DNA of 64,000 nt from Eunapius fragilis (Eukaryota; Porifera; Demospongiae; Spongillida; Spongillidae). Of the stretch, positions 55,436 to 64,000 are shown in pieces (positions within the stretch are counted from its first letter, which is position 1; each line of letters opens with the position of its first letter). A program made the position numbers and the translations under genes. The stretch lies in the NCBI GenBank assembly GCA_963681505.1, contig OY811971.1:20634250-20698249 (forward strand), read 5' to 3'. The notes beneath the pieces were generated by a model. The model was not told the DNA's origin. It saw nothing but the letters and a program-made list of their open reading frames with translations, and searched no databases.

Positions 55436-57250
55436 TGCGCTGAGCAAGGTAATGGTGCATCAGTGTTTTCTAGGGTGGGGGGGGGGGGGGGGGGGTGGGT
55501 GAGAAATTCTATACTCAATTGACTGCATAAGGATACCAGGACTGGATGTGAGGTGGATACTACTTTATGGGTGTGTCTGTGTACATGCATCCATTTATGT
55601 ATGTATGTATGTATGTAAGCATTTGGTGTACATTTAGAGGGTCTCTATACAAGGACATCATCACCTTCTATTGTATAGTATACATGGCCACATTTGATCA
55701 AGATTGTAACATAATGTTAAGTAACTATGTACCCCATCACCACCTTAGATTCAATATACCCTGTGTACTCAGTGATAGCTTCACCAAAGGTATAAACAAG
55801 CTTGTTTGTTCCAATATGTCCACCCCTTGAATATACTTGTGGCATAAGGGCTGTCATTGCTAAGAATGAATGTTGAACACTATAAGGTTCTCATCTAACC
55901 ACAAAGTTGTTTGTTCCATATGTCCACTGGCCCTGAGCATTCTAGTGGTTTGACATGTGATGTGAGGGCCACATGTGTCAGCTGACAATTCACTGTCCAT
56001 TATGAGCTGACTACATGTACTTCTACCCAAGCCAGATTCACAAAGGTTTTCTTCATACAAATTAGCCTACATATTCCGATTCCTGACCTGCCACCCGGCT
56101 AACAGGATTGTAGGTATTAAACATGTAGGTAATCTTCTCCACTTTGCCTCACAGTCTACCTGTCTTTCGACAATCCTGATTCTATACTGAAAATTGCAAA
56201 CTAAATAGCTGGTGAAGGAAGAACGCTTATTTTAGTATCTTTCGTAGCGCAATACAATTTGCTAATCAGATATAGCTTGCCACTTGCCGGTAGTATTAAT
56301 CTCTAATATCCTGGACGCCATCCCGTGGGTACACTTGTTGACTGCAGTGTACAATAAAGTTAGTTAGTTAGTCACGTTGTGCCAGTTAAACAGCCCCTTT
56401 ACATCTGATTGTGCATGTATGCGCGTTGTACATGCAGGTAATAATTGGAGCTTGGACCGAAATTAGTTCCCAGATGCATTATTCTTTTTTTCCTCCGGTC
56501 TCTAATCAGCGCGTTAAAAATGAGCTATTCGATTGCGATAAGCGTCATGACCTGTACAACGAGCATGCATTGTCAACTATAAAAGGAATGTTTATTGGAG
56601 TAATGTAAACTGTCACTTCAGAATCTCATGATTGCCGAGTAGAAGTTATGTGATTTAATTCATGGCTGATTAAATTCATGGCTGAGTGGCCCCTATACCT
56701 TCGGTAGGCCGGCGCCCCGGTTAACTGTAACATAAATTTGCATGACCCCCTCCAACCTTATAACTTACTCCTCAGCAATATACTTCTCACCGCTGCAACT
56801 GCTATTGAAATAATGATGCCTGTAAGTGACCCGATCATGGTGTATTTGGAATTATAGCTATCGTATGTAACAGATGGCCATGCGGTGGTCAAGTCTTGCT
56901 TTTTGGCTCTCTTGCGCTTATGGAGCGTACGGTATGTTGCTGCGACGTTACAATTGCAAGGCTGTAAACCCTAGTGTGCAAATAAAAGGAGCAGCAACAT
57001 TATCTGGCAGACTAGCAGAGTGTTACATGTTTAGCGGAATACATTACTTAAACTGACGCACATATTAGGCAATGTGCCAATCAGTATATAAAATTAAATA
57101 TGCGGGTTAAATCATGTTCATGGGATAGCTTAGTAATTAAACCTGGGCATACTTCTGCCTGAGGGAGGTGATGTGCATGATATGATTGACTGTGTGACGT
57201 GGAATAGCCTATCATTATTGTCTATAAGCGATATCACGCGCGTGCTTTGT
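55436..57250. other. Non-coding; fragment related to a nested element near 34-36 kb
   Basis: The block 56370-56590 matches the ends of the element at 33820-35960 (GACCTGTACAACGAGCATGC, and GTTGTGCCAGTTAAAC.GCCCCTTTTACAT). A C/G run lies at 55477-55495. No gene was recognised; a short ORF at 56874 has no supporting features. Confidence 0.5.
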
Positions 57251-57284
57251 TATGCGTATTTTAAGTAGATACAAGTAAAGAAAA

Positions 57285-57510
57285 CATTCTCTAACGAGAA
57301 AGTTGGTAGGATATAGGAATTGGAGGCAAAGGTAGTGTAAAAAGGAGGAGAACAAGGTTTTGAGAAAAGGTAGACAAATCCTATATTTAGCACTTCTTTT
57401 GTTTCTGTTACATTTACATAGGATTTTTGTTCTCAAAACCTTGTTCCCCTCCTTTTTACACCACCTTTGCCTCCAATTTGTATATCCCACTAACTTTCTC
57501 GTCAGAGAAT
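57285..57510. repeat. Foldback copy 1
   Basis: Arms of about 100 bp: ATTCTCTAACGAGAAAGTTGG ... is mirrored as ...ACTTTCTCGTCAGAGAAT, with matching AGGATATAGGAATTGGAGGC and AGGTTTTGAGAA segments and a short loop near 57395. Confidence 0.8.
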
Positions 57511-58426
57511 TTTTTACTGTATTATTGTATACTGGCAAGTGCCCCTTTACTGTATTATTGTATACTGGCAAGTGCCCACCCCCCCCCCCCCCTCCCACCC
57601 CCCGCTTCAATTACCGTTACGAGCAGACGCCCGCTAACGTGAATGCACAACATCGCTAGCCAAAAGTGGTGAGCCAATATAACAAATGCTATTTATAACG
57701 CTGCACAATTCTAAATATACGTAAATGTCGCCATGGGAACTGTTAAAACATAGTAATGATTACGTATATCTGTTTTATCATATACTAGCGTGTCCCCGTG
57801 AAAAATCACGGGCTGTCTCGCTGTTATTCGTCTCGCTATTCATTCGCCAGATGAGCAGTTGGTCTACATCCTAGCTCCTCTTTTTTACCGGCTGTTTTAT
57901 CAAATGTTGCATATATAATCTATCACCTGTTCTACATACGGTTACTACGCAACCTCCCGCGCAATTTCAGATAGTAACTACCTGTACGATGAGACTTGAG
58001 AGTGAACCACAATAGCGTTGCATTTATTCTTTCGGCACTTATGCAGTTCCCCCCCCCCCCCCCCCCCCCCACTTTGAATTCAAGAAATATTGAAAAAATT
58101 TAGATATTAAATGTGAAGTGGGAACCAGCTGTCATTGCGACCGCCTTTTGTGTGGGAAGTGGTCGTTCCTTTTGGTAGCTAGGTACGCGTACATACCTAG
58201 CAACATATAGTAGTTCCTATATAGGAATTGACCCGGGTCGTGAAATCATTAAAAAACGCGACCCGCGTATAACTCTCGTACCTAGAAACGGATAGTGTTG
58301 CTCTTTGTTGCTATCGAACCAGAAGGCAAAGACGGTCATTTTAATGCTTTATTCCAGTGTTCAAACTGTTTGCTTTAAGATAACAAAAAAGTTCGTGTTT
58401 TACTTCGTTCCCAGGCCAAATCTTCT

Positions 58427-58429
58427 CCT

Positions 58430-58473
<44 letters not shown>

Positions 58474-58478
58474 TTCTT
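58427..58478. repeat. (CGT)n triplet microsatellite
   Basis: About 15 CGT units followed by CTT units; the inverted partner is (GAC)n at 59610-59637 in the matching block of the complex. Confidence 0.85.
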
Positions 58479-58709
58479 CTTCTCGGGTGAGTATAACTCC
58501 GGTCCGGATGGGGATGGTTTTAAAGAGCGCCAATTATACCAATCGCTTTAGAATCTCCTGGAAGGACATCTTCAGGTATCAGATATACCAATATCGGACA
58601 TACGTAATCATTACGTAATGACTAGTGTTAGACAGAAGCGTTCCCATTTACGTATATTTAGAATTGTGCAAACAAAAGAGAAGAGCAGACGACGAGTTAG
58701 AATTCTCCC

Positions 58710-58978
58710 CAGAGGCGGATGGGGGGGGGGGGGGGTTGCAACCCCCCCTTTCAAACCCGTAATGAATAATTATCATTAGTAACAATTATTGCGAAGTAAA
58801 GATGGCTGAAATTCGTAATACAACTGCAGCTCTGCGAGGAAACAAACGGCAAGGCAGTGTTGTGCGCATGATATAATAAAATAACGTTGGCGGCTGGGGC
58901 TCCGCCCCAGACCTCCTCCCCGCTTCATGAATATTAATTAGCAACCCCCCCTTTTCTGAAATCCTGGATCCGCCCCTG
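58710..58978. mobile_element. 269-bp hAT-like MITE, CTCCC flanks
   Basis: Ends are CAGAGGCGGATGGGGG and, on the other strand, CAGGGGCGGATCCAGG. Both are followed inside by G/C runs and GTTGC/GCAAC. CTCCC flanks on both sides (58705-58709 and 58979-58983), a 5-bp target duplication as for the outer element at 33372-38454, so the two are probably one family. Confidence 0.75.
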
Positions 58979-59063
58979 CTCCCGCGTTCCTTACAGTGAT
59001 CCCAAACAAAAGCGGGCATCTGCTTGTGACGGTAATTAAAGCGCGGGGAATGGGGGGGGGGGT

Positions 59064-59105
<42 letters not shown>

Positions 59106-59182
59106 CGGGCGGGGGTACTTGCCAGTAGTAATAATCGATAAAAATGACAATAAAAAAATGGAGGAAACAAGTAAAAAAAAAA

Positions 59183-59436
59183 ATTCTCTAACGAGAAAGT
59201 TGGTGTGATATAGGGATTGGAGGAGAAGGTGGTGTAAAAAGGAAGGGAACAAGGTTTTGAGAAAAGGGTAAATGAGACAAAAATCCTATATTTAGCACTT
59301 CTTTTCTGTTACATTTACATGTGCTAAATATAGGATTTTTGTCTCATTTACCCTTTTCTCAAAACTATGTTCCCCTCCTTTTTACACCACCTTTGCCTCC
59401 AATTCCTATATCCCACCAACTTTCTCGTTAGAGAAT
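59183..59436. repeat. Foldback copy 2
   Basis: Same sequence family as copy 1 with arms of about 120 bp (TTCTCTAACGAGAAAGTTGG / CCAACTTTCTCGTTAGAGAA) around a loop at about 59305. The arms are close to perfect, so the hairpin is young. Confidence 0.85.
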
Positions 59437-59929
59437 GTTTTTCTTTACTTGTATAAATGAGTTACGCGGACGTCCGTACGTACGTACGATGGAAATTATA
59501 GTATTAGATCTGATACCTGAAGATGTCCTTCCAGAAGATTCCAAAACGATTGGTATAATTGGCGCTCTTTAAAACCATTCCTATCCGGAGTTATACTCAC
59601 CCGAGTAGAAGAAGAAGACGACGACGACGACGACGACGAATGGTCTGGTGACGAAAAAAAAAACACTTTTTTTTTGGGGGGGGGGGGGGGCTCTTAAAGC
59701 CAAAAGTTATAACGCTGGAACAAAACATTAAAATGACCGTCTTTCCCTTCTGGTTCGATAGCAACAAAGAGCTACACTATCCGTTTCTTGGTACGTGAGT
59801 TATACGCGGGTCGCGTTTAAAAAAATGATATTCACGAACCGGGTCAATTTCTATATAGGAACTACGATAAAGGAACAACAATCGTAGTTCCTGATAATTA
59901 CGCATTGAAAACCGTCTGCCTTCTGAGGT

Positions 59930-60311
59930 TTGAGTCAGAGAATACAAGGCACCAAATACCGCCAATATTTCTTCTTCTTTGGCATTTGCGCAGCAGTTTG
60001 AAGTCCAATACTGAGATGGAAATGACATCATCCAATAGTCGAGTGGTGTCCTCCATGCCTCATCCACATCGTTACCCCACAAAATGTGTGCCCCAAATTT
60101 AGGCACACATTTCCAGTCTTCAACGACACCAATCAACGACTTTCCATTCAGTTCCATTGCATTGCAACAAGTTAGCATTGAGAGTGTTGTCGGCTACCTC
60201 GTGTTCCTGCTGCTCTGCTGGAAGTGTCAATGTGGGAGAAGCTGCTTGAACTGAAATGGAGGGTGGAATGGGGTCATCACTGCTACTGTTTTGCTTCATC
60301 AGTGGTCTGAT
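59930..60311. other. Unassigned open stretch
   Basis: A minus-strand frame at 59777-60178 (TCCNAMELNGKSLIGVVED, ILWGNDVDEAWRTPLDYW) looks protein-like and continues upstream in another frame (VADNTLNANLLQCNGTEW). It may be a decayed element gene. No domain was recognised. Confidence 0.3.
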
Positions 60312-60472
60312 CACAGGGAAAAAACATGTGGAATCAAGTTCTGATTTTACAGAGGATTTTTAAATCTTATGAAAAAATCATTGCGTGATCTTACATAGAA
60401 AATCTGACGCGTGTGATTTGTGTGTGATTCTCTGTAATATGATACAATGATTCAACACGTTTTTTCCCTGTG
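60312..60472. mobile_element. 161-bp MITE with CACAGGGAAAAAAC ends
   Basis: Ends are CACAGGGAAAAAACATGTGG and CACGTTTTTTCCCTGTG, imperfect inverted repeats extending through GAATCA/TGATTC. No target duplication is evident. A partial relative lies at 39003-39115. Confidence 0.65.
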
Positions 60473-60989
60473 AATATGTGAGGCTGCGCTATGAAATACT
60501 ACAACCTCGCTATAATGAACGACGTATTTCACACTTCTCCCAGTACCTTGGGTTTCTTAGACCAAACCATACAGTTATTTTGTTGCATAAAGTCTGCACA
60601 ATCTCTGCTTTGCAGGCTTTTCCCCTAAAACCATGTTTGCGCTGCATGATACACGATCCTCAACCACAACGGTGTCTTCACGCTGATTCACGTAGCACAT
60701 GATCGAGATTTTGTGTTATTTATTTCAATTTGTGTGTATGTACTATTGCATGGAAACTGAAACTGTCTAGTGCCGTTGAAAGCAGAGTGGATGCTTTGTC
60801 AATGTATATAGTGGATGCGTCATGAATAGAAAAACTACATGCTAAAGTTCCCTCTCTATTGTTGCTACATTCATTGATTTTGTAGGCATCTATCAGTGTA
60901 CATAATCAGCCAGATGAAGGCAACTAAGTTTTGAAATCCTGCTTGAAATTATTACTATAGTATACTATAGTATTCGACCCTACCGCGCA

Positions 60990-61465
60990 CCGCTCAACAT
61001 ACTGCCTAAACCAACATGCTAAACGGCAGTGGTCTAGTACCAACCGCCCTGTTTATGTTAAGGCACTATACTTGCAACGTAAAAAACAAAGATCTCAATT
61101 GTTTTATTGTGGGAAAAATTGCGCTGTGGTGTTTGCAGTAAGCAGTGTGTGTGTATCCATGATCCACACGGCTTACTACTGTCGACCACCCCCATCCTAG
61201 CTGTTTATATTAAGGCAGTACTTGATTTACTTTAATGCAGGCGATGTGGCTTTTGTTGTTAGGAGTGCTTATCTAATCTATTTGATCCCACACTTTGATC
61301 CCACACTGCCTAAACCTGTCCGGTGCCCCGCCCTGTTATGTTAAGACAGTAACTGAATAAACACTTACTTTAATGTGTTTATGGTGTGGTTATGTAGTTC
61401 TTAGGAGTGCTTGTCCAATTAACCAATACTGCCCTACATACTGCCTAAACATAAACAATACAGCA
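60990..61465. repeat. Diverged tandem repeat of about 130-180-bp units
   Basis: Words CACTGCCTAAAC, GTTTATGTTAAGGCA.T, CTTACTTTAATG and TTAGGAGTGCTT recur in the same order three to four times, with indels. No coding. Confidence 0.6.
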
Positions 61466-63221
61466 GTTGATCATCTATGAACTTGAGGAAAAGGCCTTAT
61501 TTTAATGCATGGCTGTGCATGGCTTTTGTTGTAATTCAGTTTATTAATTATCTGCTTGTGTATAGAGCTTGAAATATAATTCCCACTGCATGCACATACA
61601 TGTAGAACTTTAAGAGTTGAAGTCACTGAGCTGGCTACCAGTTTATGATACAAGAATTAAAATGTTACTGATCCTGATGCATTGTACATGTAGGGGCAAA
61701 GTGAAAAGAAAATATGAACAGTGGAGAAAAATAGTTAAATGTTATGTGATCTTTTCTGGAAGTGACTTGTTGAAGTAATGTTCTGCTGCTGCATCATATG
61801 GTAAATAGAAATACAAATACTGAGATATGACAAGGATCATTGTCTGCAGGTTCAATCATAGCAATGCAAATTAAAGTACCTCAGGAAGAAGGTTGTTAGA
61901 GCTGCATGACATTCCCAAAGGGCAGCCGCTTTCAATACTAACTATACCACAAATAGTTAATGATTTCATCGTTCTATTTATAGAAAAATTCATGCAATGC
62001 ATGTACAGACAATTACATATTTGTTATCTTATACTAGAGGCAGAGAAGCTTTAATTGGCCCATGTGTCTGCAATTCGTACAATATCATGTTTAGAAAGCC
62101 TTTTTGCAACCTTTTCAAACAAGCATTCCTTCCATCTTGATGCATTTGCACACTTGTTTAAATACGGTCTTACAAACCAATCAGAAATCCATTAAATCAT
62201 GCAGACCAATAAACCACTACTGTATATTTCTACTTTCAAATCCTTAAGTTTGCCTCGTATAGTACTAGTGCGTAGAGGGATGGGGTGTTGATGCATTCAT
62301 GGTTTGGACTAAACACATGCATTACCATATATTGTGTATCCTTCATACGTGGATTGTATTTTTCTGTTAATGATCACCTCATTGTCTCCACGCTGCGTAT
62401 TAGGCATATTCGTTCATTGATGACGTCACAGCCATCAGCCATCTCGAGCATCATGGTCATATTTAGTGTTAGTATCTCATCTGAACATAATTTATCAGAT
62501 GCATTATATAAATACAAGTATATTAGGACTCTATCTTGCCAAATTCAGACAATGAGTTGCTTAACACTGCTGTATCTGAAAACTATTATACAAGTAAACA
62601 ACTCATCATATACCTTTGTGGTCTGTGACATGTTCAAGTAATGCTGAGCTAGGCCAGTCGAAAAAATGCCACACAGAAATTTAAAATGCAAAAAATGCTC
62701 TGTAAAATATTTTCACCAACAAATGCCGGTTATCATTTCAACTGTCACAATAGTTTAATTTGATCCAATGCACAAGGAAGCGGGGGGAGAAGAGGTAAGG
62801 CCAGACACACAAATTGGAAGTGGTGAAGATGCAACAACTAAGTACAACACGCAACACCCATACGCTGCTGGATTACAAAAGATAACAATGAAGCAGCCAC
62901 GTTAGTGATGCCTGCTGCTGACCTTGGGTCTGGCTGTCTTCGATTGTCTTTTTCTGGTCAGTTAGGACGATGGAATCTCGTTCGTCAAAATAGTGACAAA
63001 CTGTATATTTCTGCATACTTTGGTTTTTATGACTTACTCAGTAGACCATTGTCGGCAGTAAATGCAATCAATTGCATTTTAAACTGCCTAAAAATGCCAA
63101 AATTCCAGTGGAATTTTTTCTACAGGCCTGTGCAATGTACTGGTAAATTTTACACAGATACAATCATATTTTGGTAAGCTACATGTATGCTAGTAACAAA
63201 CCATACTTTTGTTAATTTCAG
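61466..63221. other. No confident gene
   Basis: Open stretches at 62285-62641 and 62905-63177 lack domains and splice support; they may be intronic to the fibronectin gene that follows. Confidence 0.35.
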
Positions 63222-63789
63222 CTTACATAACCAAGAATCGTTTCAGCAACCACAATCTCAATACTTTTGGATCTGTCTACAGAGAGAAAAATGTATTAAT
63301 TTTGACACAAATGATGAAGTACTTGAAAATTTAATGGTGTTCCTAATAATGCAACATGTTCAGCAATCTTATCCCATTGCTTTTATAATAAATTTCCATT
63401 GCAAGAATTTGTTACACGTTATTGTGCATCAGGGTCTACAAGTGCGTGTACGTGAGTAATAAAGCATTGGAGGCTGTGTGCATATATATATATGTAAGAA
63501 CATTTACACAGTGTACCTTTATTTGTTCCAGTTCCTCCAAGTGTTCCAGGCATTACTTCACTGATTAGCCCCTATCCGGACCAATTGACAGTTACCTGGA
63601 ATCCTGTTCCCTCTGCCACTAGCTACACTTTCAGCATCAATGACAGTTTGAATACTGATATCACAATTACAAATGGACCACTGCAGTACACCTTTACTGG
63701 GCTAACAATAAACACGACGTACACTGTCTTAGTGATGGCAAACAATCTAAATGGGAGAAGTAGTCCTGCTACTATGATTGGAAGAACAG
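63222..63789 (+). CDS. Fibronectin type III domain protein, two exons visible
   Basis: Exon 63222-63451 follows acceptor AATTTCAG, opens in phase 2 and ends in phase 1 at C|GTGAGT; it encodes an unassigned region (SQYFWICLQREKCINFDTND). Exon 63532-63789 (86 codons, phase 1-1, acceptor TTGTTCCAG, donor G|GTATGT) is a typical FN3 domain: PPSVPGITSL, the core Trp in LTVTWNPVPSATSYTFSI, YTFTGLTINTTYTVLVMAN and the closing GRSSPATMIGRT. Phases join between the exons. The protein is probably extracellular or a receptor. The gene continues beyond the window and its 5' end is not identified. Confidence 0.7.
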
Positions 63790-64000
63790 GTATGTCTGTT
63801 ATACTCTGACATTACTTAATAGAACAATGGACTTAGCACTTTGCTATCAAGCACAATTTTAAAACTGTACTTTGCATAGCTTGTAACTAGTTGTGGTAGT
63901 CATGACTATAATAATATTGTTTTCAAGCTTATAACAATGCTTCCAATGGGGATGAGTATTATTGTTCGTTAAAGCGCACAGTCTTATGACACGGAAACAA
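63790..64000. other. Intron of the fibronectin gene
   Basis: Starts with the donor GTATGTCT; no exon before the window ends. Confidence 0.6.

Larger units (their letters stand above)
57255..59900. repeat. Inverted-repeat complex of duplicated element blocks
   Basis: Several blocks occur twice in opposite orientation: 57255-57650 with 59000-59460 (foldback, C-run, AATTACCGT.ACGAGCAGA); 57707-57735 with 58650-58680 (ATTCTAAATATACGTAAATG); and 58198-58600 with 59500-59885 (TTCCTATATAG.AATTGACCC, CAAAGACGGTCATTTTAATG, GGTATAATTGGCGCTCTTTA). Together they could fold into a branched hairpin of over 1 kb per arm. No coding was recognised. The CGT/ACG triplet arrays lie within matching blocks. Confidence 0.75.

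Overview
The window is eukaryotic and metazoan. Genes have short GT-AG introns. Extracellular modules (immunoglobulin-like, fibronectin type III) sit on symmetric phase 1-1 exons. There is a selenocysteine-type thioredoxin/glutathione reductase, a Roc-COR/DEATH-type NTPase, an SLC41-type cation transporter and (TTAGGG)n telomere-type repeat. With the density of hAT, piggyBac-like, Tc1/IS630-like and Gypsy elements, this best suits a basal invertebrate, most likely a marine sponge. That placement is an inference; the sequence names no species.

Layout. 0-2 kb: a CXC/Ulp1/PHD protein gene split by a 794-bp near-perfect palindrome with a 6-bp target duplication. 2-6 kb: little recognisable apart from repeats. 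6-11 kb: a minus-strand Ig-like surface/secreted protein gene with a piggyBac-like MITE beside it; its largest intron holds an interstitial telomeric array and a complete but dead DDE transposon. 12.3-21.3 kb: a mobile-element pile-up made of a 5' Gypsy fragment fused to a decayed minus-strand element of a type I cannot name, which is itself split by a 2.9-kb hAT element. 22.4-27.9 kb: the thioredoxin-glutathione reductase gene, with an in-frame UGA (GCUG tail) as the penultimate codon. 26.4-38.6 kb: its 3' part is present three times in tandem, the downstream copies 5'-truncated; the third copy is split by a nest of at least four DNA transposons. 39.4-39.9 kb: a small secreted Cys-rich gene with a TATA box. 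40.7-44.4 kb: a family of repeated, partly inverted modules with GGA microsatellites. 44.7-48.3 kb: a frameshifted Roc-COR-like/DEATH gene. 50.3-51.2 kb: SLC41-type exons on the minus strand. 51-57 kb: mostly non-coding, with minisatellites. 57.2-60.5 kb: an inverted-repeat complex. 63.2-63.8 kb: exons of a fibronectin-III protein that runs off the window.

The genes do not form a pathway. The common theme is intense nested transposition and local duplication around ordinary animal genes. Several otherwise well-conserved genes carry single-base frameshifts. These may be real pseudogenes or consensus errors, and the two cannot be told apart from this sequence alone.
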